The notes: generated by a model not told the origin, from the letters alone. A stretch of 64,000 bases of DNA from Nonomuraea aurantiaca (GCF_020215705.1 NZ_JAIWNB010000013.1:1-64000); one strand, 5' to 3'. Shown: positions 48,175-57,887, counted from the first letter of the stretch. Numbers and translations: made by a program.

Positions 48175-49602
48175 TCAGGAGATGGGGTTCCAGCCGTCGG
48201 AGCCGGCCAGGTACTTCTGCGGCGTGTAGTTCGCGGCCTGGGCGTCGCTGAACTGCGGCCGGTTGGCGTTCGAGCCGGCGCCCGCGCCGGTGTTCCGGTA
48301 CTCGAAGAAGCGGGCGTTCTTCCAGGAGTTGCCGGACATGTCGGTCCACGGCTGGCCGGAATTGATCACCGAGCTGAGCGTGGACTCCCGGTAGAGCACC
48401 TGGGCGTCGGGCCGCCAGGGACGGCCCAGGGTGGTGGTCCCGGCCGAGGACCCTCCGGAGATCCGCGACTTGTAGAACAGGAAGCCGTAGGTCTTGGCCG
48501 CGTCGGTGCTCGCGGCCGTGATCGGGCCGCCGGTGCTGCGCTTCTCGTAGACGTCGCAGTTGTCGAAGACGATGGTGCCGCCGCCGAACACGAAGTCGAC
48601 CGTGCCCTCGACGTAGGAACCGGCGACATAGGCGCGGGCCGCGTTGTTGACCAGGAAGGTGTCCTGGTCGCCGAGCAGGCGCACGTTGCGCAGGACCGCG
48701 CGGTCGGCGTTCAGGTTGAGCGCGACCGCCTGGTGGCCGGTGACGTTCGGGTTCTCGTCGAAGTCGTTGGAGATCGTCAGGTTGGTGGCGATGAAGTCGT
48801 GTCCGTCGACGAAGGCGGTGGCGCTGCCGAATGTCCCGTATGCCCCGGCATAGTGGTTGTTAACGATCACAGTCTGGGCCGCCGAAGATCCAAGTCCCTG
48901 GAGCGTGATGTACGGCTTGTTCGAGGGAACCCGGACGATCTCGCGATATGACCCGGGCGCGATGGTGATCGTCACCCGGCCGGCGTTGCCCGCAGGCACG
49001 GCGTCGACGGCGGCCTGCACGGTCCGGTAGGTGCCGGAGCCGTCCGCCGCCACCGTGGGCTTGGCGCTGGACCCCACGGGTTCGAAGGCCCATTGCTTGT
49101 TGGTGTTGGCGGTGCAGGTCTCCTGGATGATCGACGCGCCGGAGGCGGTGGAGGCGCCCTCGTCGCTCATGCACAGGCTGGTGGCCACGTTGACGACCTG
49201 GTACGTCCCGCTGCCGGAGGCCACGAACCGCCACAGCTGGTTGCCCTTCGTGCCGTCGCCGCAGCCCCATTGCTGTAACCGCAGCCCGCTGGTGGCCGCT
49301 CCGCCGGGCACGTCCACGCAACGCCCGCTGTTGACGGCGCGCAGGGTGTAGACGCCGGAGCCGCCCGAGACGACCGTGAACTGCTGCCAGGTGGCTCCCG
49401 AGCAACCCCACTGCTGCAGCAGGCCGCCGTTGTCCGGCGAACCGCCCGTCACGTCCAGGCACTGGCCGCTCTTGGTCACTTTGAGCTGGTAAACGCCACC
49501 GGCGACGGGTACGGCCGCCGCCCCCGCGGCCTGCGGTACGGCTCCGCAGACCATCGCCGTAGCCGCCAGCAGCGCGGCGCCCGCATGCTTGCGTACGAAC
49601 AT
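48175..49602 (-). CDS. Secreted pectinesterase (CE8) with ricin-B lectin domain
   Basis: 475 aa. ATG at 49602 follows GGAAGGGGAAACG. A signal peptide (about 1-28) is followed by a ricin-B trefoil (about 35-165; three QxW-type repeats QQWGCSG, QQWGCGD, NKQWAFE) and a CE8 beta-helix (about 180-475). CE8 signatures: ADGSGTYRTVQAAVDAVP, GSYREIV, GHQAVALN, GDQDTFLVN with the catalytic Asp, VEGTVDFVFGGG with the second Asp, and LGRPWRPDA with the catalytic Arg. It de-esterifies pectin outside the cell and feeds the uronate/KDG pathway whose genes lie 10 kb away. A TTGACA (49657-49662, minus strand) may be its -35 box. Confidence 0.93.
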   Translation of the reverse strand: MFVRKHAGAALLAATAMVCGAVPQAAGAAAVPVAGGVYQLKVTKSGQCLDVTGGSPDNGGLLQQWGCSGATWQQFTVVSGGSGVYTLRAVNSGRCVDVPGGAATSGLRLQQWGCGDGTKGNQLWRFVASGSGTYQVVNVATSLCMSDEGASTASGASIIQETCTANTNKQWAFEPVGSSAKPTVAADGSGTYRTVQAAVDAVPAGNAGRVTITIAPGSYREIVRVPSNKPYITLQGLGSSAAQTVIVNNHYAGAYGTFGSATAFVDGHDFIATNLTISNDFDENPNVTGHQAVALNLNADRAVLRNVRLLGDQDTFLVNNAARAYVAGSYVEGTVDFVFGGGTIVFDNCDVYEKRSTGGPITAASTDAAKTYGFLFYKSRISGGSSAGTTTLGRPWRPDAQVLYRESTLSSVINSGQPWTDMSGNSWKNARFFEYRNTGAGAGSNANRPQFSDAQAANYTPQKYLAGSDGWNPIS

Positions 49603-49716
49603 GTCGCGTTTCCCCTTCCTCTCGTCGCCACCGAGGAAGAGGCACCGTCAAAGGGATGTCAACTCAACGAGCGACCGCGAGCCGAAATCCCAAGGTCACG
49701 CATGAAGCTTTCAGGG

Positions 49717-51474
49717 TCACGACGGGTCCTTGATCTCGCAGATCACCGCGCCCGCCGCGACCGTGGCGCCCACTTGGGCGGCCATTCCGACCACGGTGCC
49801 GGCCTGGTGGGCGGTGAGCGGCTGCTCCATCTTCATGGCCTCCAGGACCACGATCGTGTCGCCCTCGCGCACGGTGTCACCATCGGCGGCCACCAGCTTG
49901 ACGATGGTGCCCTGCATCGGGCTGACCAGGGCGTCTCCGCTGGGCGCGGACCGCGCGGCACTCGCGCCTCGGCGGCGCGGGGCGGCGGGCCTGGACGGGC
50001 CGGCGCTCTGCGGACCGCCGAGCCCGGCGGGCAGGACGACCTCCAGGCGCTTGCCCGCCACCTCGACGGTGATCCGGTCCCGCTCCGCCGGTTCCGCCGT
50101 GGCGGCCGGTCCGGCGTAGGGGGTGAGGTGGTTGTCGAACTCGGTCTCGATCCAGCGGGTGTGGACGGTGAACGGCTCGGCGGTGAACGCCGGGTCGTCC
50201 ACGACCGCCTGGTGGAAGGGCAGCACGGTGGGCATGCCGTCGACCTCGAACTCGGCCAGCGCCCGGCGGGCGCGCTGGAGCGCCTGCTCGCGGGAGGCGC
50301 CGGTGACGATCAGCTTGGCGACCAGGGAGTCGAAGGAGCCGGGCACGGTCTCGCCCTGCTCGTAGCCGCCGTCGAGGCGGACGCCGGGGCCGGAGGGGGC
50401 CCGCCAGCGGGTGATGGTGCCGGGGGCGGGCAGGAAGCCGCGGCCGGGGTCCTCGGCGTTGATCCGGAACTCGATCGAGTGGCCGCGAGCCGGCGGGTCG
50501 TCATAGCCCAGCGGCTCGCCCTCGGCGACGCGGAACATCTCGCGTACGAGGTCGATGCCGGTGACCTCCTCGCTGACCGGGTGCTCGACCTGCAGGCGGG
50601 TGTTGACCTCCAGGAAGGAGATGGTGCCGTCCTGGCCGACGAGGAACTCGCAGGTCCCGGCGCCGACGTAACCGGCCTCGCGCAGGATGGCCTTGGAGCT
50701 GTCGCGCAGCAGGGCCTCCTGCTCCGTGGTGAGGAACGGCGCGGGCGCCTCCTCGACCAGCTTCTGGTGGCGGCGCTGGAGCGAGCAGTCGCGGGTGCTG
50801 ACCACGACCACGCCGCCGTGGGCGTCGGCCAGGCACTGGGTCTCGACGTGGCGGGGCCGGTCGAGGTAGCGCTCGACGAAGCACTCGCCGCGCCCAAAGG
50901 CCGCCACCGCCTCGCGGACCGCGCTGTCGTACAGGTCGGGGATCTCCTCGAGGGTGCGGGCGACCTTGAGGCCGCGCCCGCCGCCGCCGAAGGCCGCCTT
51001 GATGGCGATGGGCAGGCCATGCTCCCGCGCGAACGCCAGCACCTCGTCCACCCCGGACACCGGGCCAGCCGTCCCGGCCACCAGCGGCGCCCCGACCTTC
51101 TGGGCGATGTGCCGGGCCTCCACCTTGTCGCCGAGGGCGGTGATGGCGGGCGGCGGCGGGCCGATCCAGACCAGCCCGGCGTCGATGACCGCCTGGGCGA
51201 AGGCGGCGTTCTCCGCCAGGAACCCATAACCGGGATGCACGGCGTCGGCGCCCGACCGCGCCGCCACCTCAATGATCTTGTCGATCGACAGGTACGTCTC
51301 CCCCGGCGTGGCGCCGTCCAACGCGTACGCCTCGTCGGCCAGGCGGACGTGCAGCGCGTCGCGGTCGGGATCGGCGTAGACGGCCACGCAGCCGATGCCC
51401 GCGTCCCGGCAGGCGCGGACGACGCGGACGGCGATCTCGCCGCGGTTGGCGATCAGCACTTTGCGCAGGCTCAC
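49717..51474 (-). CDS. Acyl-CoA carboxylase alpha subunit (biotin carboxylase + BCCP)
   Basis: 585 aa from GTG 51474, with GGGAGG 7 nt upstream. It carboxylates biotin using ATP and bicarbonate. Biotin carboxylase part: [46 protein letters not shown] (ATP-grasp loop), [34 protein letters not shown], and [14 protein letters not shown]. The C-terminal BCCP carries EAMKMEQP with biotinyl Lys548. Its start overlaps the epsilon-subunit stop by 4 bp, so the three subunits are translationally coupled. Whether it favours acetyl- or propionyl-CoA is set by the beta subunit. Confidence 0.95.
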   Translation of the reverse strand: MSLRKVLIANRGEIAVRVVRACRDAGIGCVAVYADPDRDALHVRLADEAYALDGATPGETYLSIDKIIEVAARSGADAVHPGYGFLAENAAFAQAVIDAGLVWIGPPPPAITALGDKVEARHIAQKVGAPLVAGTAGPVSGVDEVLAFAREHGLPIAIKAAFGGGGRGLKVARTLEEIPDLYDSAVREAVAAFGRGECFVERYLDRPRHVETQCLADAHGGVVVVSTRDCSLQRRHQKLVEEAPAPFLTTEQEALLRDSSKAILREAGYVGAGTCEFLVGQDGTISFLEVNTRLQVEHPVSEEVTGIDLVREMFRVAEGEPLGYDDPPARGHSIEFRINAEDPGRGFLPAPGTITRWRAPSGPGVRLDGGYEQGETVPGSFDSLVAKLIVTGASREQALQRARRALAEFEVDGMPTVLPFHQAVVDDPAFTAEPFTVHTRWIETEFDNHLTPYAGPAATAEPAERDRITVEVAGKRLEVVLPAGLGGPQSAGPSRPAAPRRRGASAARSAPSGDALVSPMQGTIVKLVAADGDTVREGDTIVVLEAMKMEQPLTAHQAGTVVGMAAQVGATVAAGAVICEIKDPS

Positions 51475-51686
51475 AGGTGTCCTCCCAGGTTCCAGCTCGA
51501 CTCTCGCCAGCCGCGCGGGCCTGGCACGAGGGGGCGGCGCAGCACGCGCCGTGGACGGGTGACGGCGGGTCGCGGCGCGGCGGCCGCCGGTCGCGCGAGG
51601 CGCAGGGCCACGACCAGGGCGGCGAGCTCCTCCGGCGTCGGAGCGCCCTTCACCACGCGCACCTCGGTGTCCTCGTTGGTGCTCAT
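51471..51686 (-). CDS. Acyl-CoA carboxylase epsilon subunit
   Basis: 71 aa. ATG 51686 overlaps the beta-subunit stop (ATGA). The N-terminal half [21 protein letters not shown] is the actinobacterial AccE/PccE signature (V.KG.PTPEE.AAL..VL). The C-terminus ends [12 protein letters not shown], close to the usual W..S.R..G terminus. These small subunits stabilise and stimulate the alpha-beta complex. It lies between the beta and alpha genes. Confidence 0.9.
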   Translation of the reverse strand: MSTNEDTEVRVVKGAPTPEELAALVVALRLARPAAAAPRPAVTRPRRVLRRPLVPGPRGWRESSWNLGGHL

Positions 51687-53221
51687 AGCGGGATGTTCCC
51701 GTGCTTCTTGGGCGGCAGGGCGTCGCGCTTGCCGCGCAGCAGCCGCAGCGCCCTGGTGACCTCACGGCGGGTCTCGCTCGGCCGGATGACGGCGTCCACG
51801 TAGCCGCGTTCGGCCGCCAGGTATGGAGTCGCGAGGGTGTCCTCGTACTCGTGGACCAGCTCGGCGCGCAGCGCGTCGGGGTCGTCGGCGGCGGCCAGGC
51901 GTTTGCGGTGCAGGATGTTGACCGCGCCCTGGGCGCCCATGACCGCGATCTGCGCGGTGGACCAGGCCAGGTTGACGTCGGCGCCCAGGTGCTTGGAGCC
52001 CATCACGTCGTACGCGCCGCCGTAGGCCTTGCGGGTGATGACGGTGACGAGCGGGACGGTGGCCTCGCCGTAGGCGTACAGGAGTTTGGCGCCGCGCCGG
52101 ATGATGCCGTTCCACTCCTGGTCGGTGCCGGGCAGGAAGCCGGGCACGTCCACCAGCGTGAGCACGGGGACGCTGAAGGCATCACAGGTGCGTACGAACC
52201 GGGCGGCCTTCTCGGAGGCGTCGATGTCGAGCGTCCCGGCCAGCCGCATCGGCTGGTTGGCCACCACGCCGACCGGCCGGCCCTCGATCCGGCCGAAGCC
52301 GACCACGATGTTGGGCGCGAACAGCGCCTGCACCTCCAGGAACTCGCCGTCGTCCAGCAGCGCGCCGATCACCTCGTGCATGTCGTATGGCTGGTTCGGC
52401 GAGTCCGGGACCAGCACGTCCAGCGCCAGGTCGTCGGCGGAGGCCTCCAGGTCCGCCTCGAACACCGGGTGCGGCGGCTCGTCGAGGTTGTTGTCCGGCA
52501 GGTACGACAGCAACGCCCGGACGTAGTCCAGCGCGTCGTCCTCGTCGTGCGCCAGGTAGTGGGCCACACCGCTGCGGCTGTTGTGCACCCGCCCGCCGCC
52601 CAGTTCCTCGAAGGTGACGTCCTCGCCGGTCACGGTCTTGATCACGTCCGGGCCCGTGACGAACATGTGCGAGGACTCGTCCACCATGACGGTGAAGTCG
52701 GTGAGCGCCGGCGAGTACACGTGACCGCCCGCGCAGGCGCCCATGATGAGGGAGATCTGCGGGATCACGCCGGAGGCGCGGATGTTGCGGCGGAAGATCT
52801 CGCCGTACAGCCCGAGCGAGACCACACCCTCCTGGATGCGCGCCCCGGCGCCCTCGTTGATGCCGACGATCGGGCACCCGTTGCGCATCGCCAGGTCCAT
52901 GACCTTGCAGATCTTCTGCCCGTACACCTCCCCCAGGCTGCCACCCGCGACCGTGAAGTCCTGCGAGAACACGCACACCTGGCGGCCGTCCACCGTCCCG
53001 TACCCGGTCACCACGCCGTCGCCGTAGCCGAGCGAGCCCTTCGCGAGGGCGTCCAGCTCGACGAACGAGCCGGGATCCAGCAGCCGCTCGATCCGCTCGC
53101 GGGCGGTCAGCCGGCCCTTGGCGTGCTGCTTGGTCACCGCCCGCGCCTCGGCGACGTGGACGGCCTCGTCGAGCCGCTCCTTCAGGCGGGCGAGGCTGCC
53201 CGCGGTGTCAGGTGGTCTCAT
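51683..53221 (-). CDS. Acyl-CoA carboxylase beta subunit (carboxyltransferase)
   Basis: 512 aa. Carboxyltransferase domains: [85 protein letters not shown] (oxyanion glycines), FRVD-type [32 protein letters not shown], and [20 protein letters not shown]. The Asp in the AYDVMGSK region matches the site that selects propionyl-CoA rather than long acyl-CoA in such enzymes, so PccB/AccB-like activity is likely; this is family inference. It is first in the three-gene operon, divergent from a TetR gene. Confidence 0.95.
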   Translation of the reverse strand: MRPPDTAGSLARLKERLDEAVHVAEARAVTKQHAKGRLTARERIERLLDPGSFVELDALAKGSLGYGDGVVTGYGTVDGRQVCVFSQDFTVAGGSLGEVYGQKICKVMDLAMRNGCPIVGINEGAGARIQEGVVSLGLYGEIFRRNIRASGVIPQISLIMGACAGGHVYSPALTDFTVMVDESSHMFVTGPDVIKTVTGEDVTFEELGGGRVHNSRSGVAHYLAHDEDDALDYVRALLSYLPDNNLDEPPHPVFEADLEASADDLALDVLVPDSPNQPYDMHEVIGALLDDGEFLEVQALFAPNIVVGFGRIEGRPVGVVANQPMRLAGTLDIDASEKAARFVRTCDAFSVPVLTLVDVPGFLPGTDQEWNGIIRRGAKLLYAYGEATVPLVTVITRKAYGGAYDVMGSKHLGADVNLAWSTAQIAVMGAQGAVNILHRKRLAAADDPDALRAELVHEYEDTLATPYLAAERGYVDAVIRPSETRREVTRALRLLRGKRDALPPKKHGNIPL

Positions 53222-53238
53222 CCCTCACCGTCCATGGG

Positions 53239-53274
53239 ACTCAGTTTCATAAGTACGGTACTGAGTTTCGTACG
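53239..53274. promoter_or_regulatory. TetR-type operator between carboxylase operon and TetR gene
   Basis: ACTCAGT (53239-53245) and ACTGAGT (53260-53266) are inverted arms. The same region also reads as two direct copies of ACTNAGTTTCRTA 21 bp apart (53239 and 53260). It lies in the 79-bp gap between the divergent carboxylase beta-subunit start and the TetR start. This is the expected place for autoregulation and control of the carboxylase operon. Confidence 0.65.
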
Positions 53275-53300
53275 TTTTGGACACCCCTGAATCCGGAAGA

Positions 53301-53984
53301 ATGGCCCCTGTGCCGAAACCGAGCATCAGCCATCGCCTGGCCGAAGCCGCCGTCGCCCTGTTCGACGAGAACGGCTACGACGCCACCACCGTGGACGACA
53401 TCGCCGCCCGGGCGGGCGTGAGCCGCAGCACGTTCTTCCGCCATTACCACTCCAAGGAAGACGCGATCTTCCCCGACCACGACGCGCTGCTGGCCAGGAT
53501 CGACACCCGCCTGCGCGCCTCCGCCGCCGACACCGCGATCGTGGCCATCACCGACGCCGTGCGCCTGGTGCTCGCGCACTACGTCGACGACGCCGAGGTG
53601 TCGCTGCGCCGCTACCGCCTGGTCCGGGAGGTGCCAGCGCTGCGCGACCGTGAGATCGCCAGCGTGGCCCGCTACCAGCGGTTGTTCCGGGAGTTCGTCG
53701 GCGAATGGCTCGGCGACTCGCCCGACGCCGGCCTGCGGGCCGAGCTCATGGCCGCCTCCGTCGTGGCGGCGCACAACCAGGTCCTGCGCGGCTGGCTGCG
53801 CGCCGGGGGCGCCTACGATCCTTTCGGGCTCCTGGATCACGCCCTCGGCTACGTCATCGCCACGTTCCGCCATCTGGAGCAGCCACAGGAGAAAGGTGAG
53901 CAGGTGGTGGTGGCCACCTTCAGCCGCTCGGCCTCGCCGCGGGCCGTCATGGAGGCCATCCAAGCCCACCTTGAGGCCCGCTGA
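53301..53984 (+). CDS. TetR-family regulator, probable repressor of the carboxylase operon
   Basis: About 227 aa from ATG 53301; GTG 53310 is an alternative, placed 10 nt after GGAAG. HTH: ISHRLAEAAVALFDENGYDATTVDD, then IAARAGVSRSTFFRHYHSKEDAIF. The C-terminal domain includes EVSLRRYRLVREVPALRDREIASVARYQRLFREFVGEWLG, typical of TetR regulators of fatty-acyl metabolism. Divergent from the acyl-CoA carboxylase genes with a palindromic operator between, so acyl-CoA responsive control is plausible. Confidence 0.9.
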   Translation: MAPVPKPSISHRLAEAAVALFDENGYDATTVDDIAARAGVSRSTFFRHYHSKEDAIFPDHDALLARIDTRLRASAADTAIVAITDAVRLVLAHYVDDAEVSLRRYRLVREVPALRDREIASVARYQRLFREFVGEWLGDSPDAGLRAELMAASVVAAHNQVLRGWLRAGGAYDPFGLLDHALGYVIATFRHLEQPQEKGEQVVVATFSRSASPRAVMEAIQAHLEAR

Positions 53985-53997
53985 GAGGACCTGTCGC

Positions 53998-54660
53998 TCA
54001 CCCGTCGTGGAGCGTGGCCAGGGCAGCGCGGATCTCCGCCTCCGGCGTGCCCGCCGGCGGATGGAGATGCACCTGGTCGACCAGCCCGCCGAACCGGCGG
54101 CGCAGCTCCGCCGCCACCTCGGGCAGCGTGCCGCTCGTACAGAACGTGTCCAGCACCTCGTCATCGACGAGGTCGGCCATCCGGTCCCAGCGGTCGGCCT
54201 CCGGACGGACCGACAGCGCGTGGAGCCGCTCGATTGTCGTGACCGTGCGGCGCCGGGCGGAAGGTCGCGGTCATGAGCGTGTGCCGGTAGTACTCCCCCG
54301 TGTGCCGGACGTCCTCGCCCTTGTTCCAGTCGTTCCAGATCGCGCGCAGGGCGGTGATGTACTCCCGCATCCGGGTCACCGGTTTGCCCCACTCCATGCT
54401 GAAGCGGCGGGTGATGTGGGGCTTGGTCTGGGTGCCGAGGCCGAGGACGAAGCGCCCACCGGAGAGCGCCTGAAGATCGTTGGTGACGTACGCCATCGCC
54501 ATCGGCGTGCGCGCGAAGGCGACCGCGATGCCCGTCGCGAGCCGGACCCGGCTGGTCGCCTGGGAGGCCAGCGCCAGCGGCAGGAAGGGATCGTGATCGA
54601 CCTCGGTGGTGGTGACGACGTCGAAGCCGGTCTCCTCAGCCCGTCCGGCGAAACCAGGAA
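53998..54660 (-). pseudogene. Broken F420-dependent luciferase-like monooxygenase gene
   Basis: Reading from 54660 leftwards: FAGRAEETGFDVVTTTEVDHD, then DPFLPLALASQATSRVRLATGIAVAF and MAYVTNDLQALSGGRFVLGLGTQTKPHI, then FSMEWGKPVTRMREYITALRAIW up to YYRHTLMTATF near 54270. This is a typical luciferase-like oxidoreductase. The reading frame then breaks. The C-terminal part continues in another frame (RLHALSVRPEADRWDRMADL, DEVLDTFCTSGTLPEVAAELRRRF, ending LATLHDG at 53998). Roughly 100 residues of the barrel between these parts are missing, and the N-terminus lacks a start. It is a decayed gene with a deletion and frameshift near 54250. Confidence 0.75.
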
Positions 54661-54808
54661 GAGTGATGGAGGAAGGCCGCGGCCTTGGGGCGGAACGACG
54701 TCGTCACCTTGGCCGCGAGGTCCTGGAGGTCCCAGCCGTGGCCCGCGCCGGTGATGATGGCGATCCCGCCGTCGAGAACCCAGCAAGTGACCGATTGTCC
54801 TGGAACGG

Positions 54809-55420
54809 TCAGACGGCCGACCGGTAGCCGACCGCCGACAGCACGAAGTCGACGGTCTCCTCGGCGAACTTCTCCTTGCGCTTGATCAGCGCGGGCATCT
54901 GGCTGGCCGGTGTCGACAGCACGTGGTTGGTCAGGATGCCCGCGACCGCGTCCAGCACCCGAGCCGGGGACGTCCCCGCCGGGAGTTCGCCCCGGTCGAT
55001 GCCGCTCACCACGATGGCGCGGCCCTCCCTGATGCGCTCTCGCTGGAGCCGCTCCAGCGCATGACCGAACAGCTCCGGATAGACCTTGGCCTCGATCTGC
55101 GCCCGCAGGATGACCAGGCCCCGGCGATCGAAGTAGCCGTCGAGGATGTTCACGGCCATGACGATGAGGTCCTCCCGCAGCAACCCCGACCGCTTCGGGG
55201 CATGCGAGTCAGGATCGGGGTGCATGGCCGTCAGCGCGTCGACGATCAGCTTCTCCTTGCTGCCCCACCTGCTGTAGAGGGCAGCCTTGCCCACCCGCGC
55301 CCGCCGCGCCACCACGTCCAGGCTGAACCCCGCCCAGCCCACCTCGCCGTACAGGTCGAGCGCCGCGGCATGGACCCGCGCTTCGAGGTCCGGGTCCGGC
55401 GGGCGACCTCGTCCACTCAT
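54809..55420 (-). CDS. TetR-family transcriptional regulator
   Basis: 203 aa. ATG 55420 gives MSGRGRPPDPDLEARVHAAALDLYGE; longer in-frame extensions lack typical coding content. HTH: WAGFSLDVVARRARVGKAALYSRWGSKEKLIVDAL. The C-terminal domain (RGLVILRAQIEAKVYPELFGHALERLQRERIREGRAIV) resembles TetR_C_16-like proteins. It is divergent from the DUF3817 gene at 55529, and a perfect 7-3-7 palindrome lies between them. Confidence 0.92.
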   Translation of the reverse strand: MSGRGRPPDPDLEARVHAAALDLYGEVGWAGFSLDVVARRARVGKAALYSRWGSKEKLIVDALTAMHPDPDSHAPKRSGLLREDLIVMAVNILDGYFDRRGLVILRAQIEAKVYPELFGHALERLQRERIREGRAIVVSGIDRGELPAGTSPARVLDAVAGILTNHVLSTPASQMPALIKRKEKFAEETVDFVLSAVGYRSAV

Positions 55421-55481
55421 GCACTCAGTGTGCCAGACGATCATGCACCCCAGAACGGCCCTCGGCCGCCGCTCGCCGTCC

Positions 55482-55498
55482 TCTACAGCCTGTAGAGT
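55482..55498. promoter_or_regulatory. 17-bp palindrome, probable TetR operator
   Basis: CTCTACA-GCC-TGTAGAG (55482-55498) is a perfect 7-3-7 inverted repeat in the 108-bp divergent region. It ends 30 bp upstream of the ATG at 55529 and 62 bp from the TetR start at 55420. This fits a TetR dimer site controlling both genes. Confidence 0.7.
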
Positions 55499-55528
55499 AT
55501 GCGCGGTATTCGGGCGAAAGGGTGGGAA

Positions 55529-55825
55529 ATGCTGGGTTGGTTCCGGGTCGTGGCGGTGGCCGAGGCATGCTCGTGGGCAGGGCTGCTGGTCGGGATGTTC
55601 TTCAAGTACGTGACCGCGACCGGGGAGCTCGGCGTGAAGGTGTTCGGGCCGATCCACGGGGCGCTGTTCGTGCTGTACGTGGCCGGAGTGCTGCTCTCGG
55701 CACGCGAGGCGGGCTGGAGCCGGGGCGCGGTGGTGCTGGGCCTGGCGTGCGCGGTGCCGCCGTTCTGCTCCCTGTGGTTCGAACGGCGGATGGCGGCGCG
55801 CGCGGCGGCCGGTCAACCCGCCTGA
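55529..55825 (+). CDS. DUF3817 small membrane protein
   Basis: 98 aa. ATG 55529 follows GGGTGGGAA. The DUF3817 pattern is FRVVAVAEACSWAGLLVGMFFKY, then VFGPIHGALFVLYVAGVLL with the conserved GP.HG, then LGLACAVPPFCSLWFERRM. Three membrane helices are predicted by eye. The family has no known activity. It is likely controlled by the divergent TetR. A second, related DUF3817 gene lies at 58394. Confidence 0.88.
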   Translation: MLGWFRVVAVAEACSWAGLLVGMFFKYVTATGELGVKVFGPIHGALFVLYVAGVLLSAREAGWSRGAVVLGLACAVPPFCSLWFERRMAARAAAGQPA

Positions 55826-55847
55826 GGGAAGACCGTTTCGCGCGGTG

Positions 55848-57305
55848 CTACAAGCCCTGGACCAGGGCCACGATCACCGAGATCAGCGCGATCGGTCCCA
55901 TCACGGCCACCGTCACCACGGTCGCGCTGCGGCCGGGCAGGAAGCGGGCGAGGATGTCCGAGGCGGCCCACCGTACGGTTCCCGAGCCGGGCAGCACGAA
56001 CAGCCCCAGCGTGAACGCGCCGGCGGCCAGCGACTCCGCGTGGCCGACGCTCAACCGGCCGGCCATGTGCAGGAAGCTCGCGGCGGCGATGCCGAACGCC
56101 AGCGACAGGAGCATGTGGCCCCCCGTCACGAGCGCCTCCCTGGACAACGTCCGCTCGGTCTCGGCCAGGAAGTATTCGGCGACGCGCAGCGCCACCGTGA
56201 GCGCCGCCGCCAGCAGGCCCACGGCGACCGGCATGAGGACGGTCAACGCCACCAGCGTCACGAGCGCGAGCACCCCGACGAACCCGCTACCGGCCAGGAA
56301 CCGCTGGAGATCAAAGGGTTGCGCGGGAGCCGGGGCCGGGCGGCGCTCCTCCGGCTGATCGACGTGGAGGGTCGGCGCCGGGGCGGGCACGTACGACGGC
56401 GGCTCCTCGTGGTGCCTCCGGGCGTAGTCGACCGGCGGGAGCAGGTCGGAGACGGCGTCCATGGTCAGCGTACGCTCTCGGCGCCCCTTGGCCTCGACTG
56501 GGCGGCCCGCGGGATCGAGCGCCCTGGCCATCCGCAACAGCTCCCGCGCGCTGGGCCGAGCCGCCGGATCGACCTCAAGCGCCCGGCTGAGCCAGTCTCG
56601 CAACCACACCGGCGCCTTGTCGAGCTGCGCCCGCCCCTCCATCGTGTTGTAGCAGACCGCCTCGAACGTCCCCGTCCCGAACGGCGGCAGCCCCGTGGCG
56701 GCGAAGAACACCGTCGAGGCCAGCGCGTGCACGTCGGCCGCCTGGGTGATCTGCGAGTCCCGGATGATCTCGGGCGCCAGATAACCCGGCGTCCCCACGA
56801 ACATGCCCGTCAGCGTGAGCCTGGTCGCGTTCACCAGGTGCGCGATGCCGAAGTCGATGACCAGCGGCTCGCCGCCGACCAGCATGACATTGGACGGCTT
56901 GAGGTCCCGATGGATCACACCGGCCGCGTGCACGTCCACCAGCGCCTGGCACAGTCCTTGGGCGAGCCTGATGACCTCGCGCGCCTCCATCGGCCCCTGG
57001 GACAGCACGATGTCCTCCAGCGTGCGGCCCGCGGCGAAACGGGTCACCACATACGGCCGGCCACCCGTCAGCTCGGCGTCGATCACCTCGGCGACGTACG
57101 GGCTGCGCACCCGCCGCATGGTCTCCACCTCGCGGACCAGCCGGTCACGCGCCTTGAGGTCGGCGGCCACGTGCTGGTGCAGCACCTTGATCGCGACCTT
57201 GCGGCCCGCGCCGTCGATACCGAGGTGGACGATCCCCATGCCGCCCTCGCCGATCTTCTCGATCATCCGGTAAGGGCCGAGCTGCTCCTGCGCCTGGGTG
57301 CTCAT
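55848..57305 (-). CDS. Ser/Thr protein kinase with polytopic membrane C-terminus
   Basis: 485 aa. ATG 57305 is chosen; ATG 57317 in frame directly abuts GGAGG. Kinase domain about 12-265: IGEGGMG, Lys40 in VAIKVL, HRDLKPSN with Asp134, DFG with Asp151, and GTPGYLAPE. A Pro/Arg-rich linker (about 280-345) leads to about four hydrophobic segments (FVGVLALVTLVALTVLMPVAVGLLAAALTV, GGHMLLSLAFGIAAASFLHM, VVTVAVMGPIALISVIVAL). This replaces the usual single helix plus extracellular sensor, so signals may be sensed within the membrane. It is convergent with the DUF3817 gene. Confidence 0.92.
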   Translation of the reverse strand: MSTQAQEQLGPYRMIEKIGEGGMGIVHLGIDGAGRKVAIKVLHQHVAADLKARDRLVREVETMRRVRSPYVAEVIDAELTGGRPYVVTRFAAGRTLEDIVLSQGPMEAREVIRLAQGLCQALVDVHAAGVIHRDLKPSNVMLVGGEPLVIDFGIAHLVNATRLTLTGMFVGTPGYLAPEIIRDSQITQAADVHALASTVFFAATGLPPFGTGTFEAVCYNTMEGRAQLDKAPVWLRDWLSRALEVDPAARPSARELLRMARALDPAGRPVEAKGRRERTLTMDAVSDLLPPVDYARRHHEEPPSYVPAPAPTLHVDQPEERRPAPAPAQPFDLQRFLAGSGFVGVLALVTLVALTVLMPVAVGLLAAALTVALRVAEYFLAETERTLSREALVTGGHMLLSLAFGIAAASFLHMAGRLSVGHAESLAAGAFTLGLFVLPGSGTVRWAASDILARFLPGRSATVVTVAVMGPIALISVIVALVQGL

Positions 57306-57444
57306 TCCCGATGTCATCCTCCGTGATCCCCCCGCCACGCCGCGCGTCCGTGCGCCCTGGCCCGGACATTCTGCCTCAGCGATTTCCCCGAGATGCACAG
57401 TAAGCGAAGATCGCACCCAGCAAGATGACATGCGACAGGGCGTC

Positions 57445-57831
57445 TCAGCCCACGATCTGCCGATCGGGCTCGATGAGCGCGACGACCCGCTCCTGACTGC
57501 GCGAGTAGGGGCCGCCGATGTACTTCGTCGAGATCCGGTCGACGATCTCCCAGGCGACGTCGCCCTCGAGCCACTCGACGACCCTGCCGCGGACGATGAC
57601 CGGCTGGAACGGGTTGTCGGGCGGCGTCAGGGAGAGTGCGACCCGGGGGTCGCGCCGCAGGTTGCGGGCCTTCTGGGAGCCCGGGCCCGTGATGATCGCG
57701 ACGTGGTCGCCGTACGTGCCGATCCAGACGGGAACGGAGTGGGGAGCGCCGTCGGGGAGGAGGCTGGCGAGGTGGGCGAGCGAGGTGCCGTCGAGCACGT
57801 GGCGTACGTCGGGGTTGAGCATCCTGATCAT
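57445..57831 (-). CDS. PPOX-class (pyridoxamine oxidase-like) F420/FMN-binding protein
   Basis: 128 aa. Split-barrel pattern: HLASLLPDGAPHSVPVWIGTYGDHVAIITG, then SQKARNLRRDPRVALSLTPPDNPFQPVIVRGRV and IVDRISTKYIGGPY. The K.RNLRRDPRV..S motif is the phosphate-binding signature of F420-dependent PPOX proteins. It may reduce an unknown substrate or modify xenobiotics. It is divergent from the HxlR gene at 57924, which is a probable redox- or aldehyde-type repressor of it. Confidence 0.9.
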   Translation of the reverse strand: MIRMLNPDVRHVLDGTSLAHLASLLPDGAPHSVPVWIGTYGDHVAIITGPGSQKARNLRRDPRVALSLTPPDNPFQPVIVRGRVVEWLEGDVAWEIVDRISTKYIGGPYSRSQERVVALIEPDRQIVG

Positions 57832-57887
57832 CTCCTGGCAGCTGACTTGGAGTTCCTTGAAGAGACTCCATCACCGTAACACTCGAA

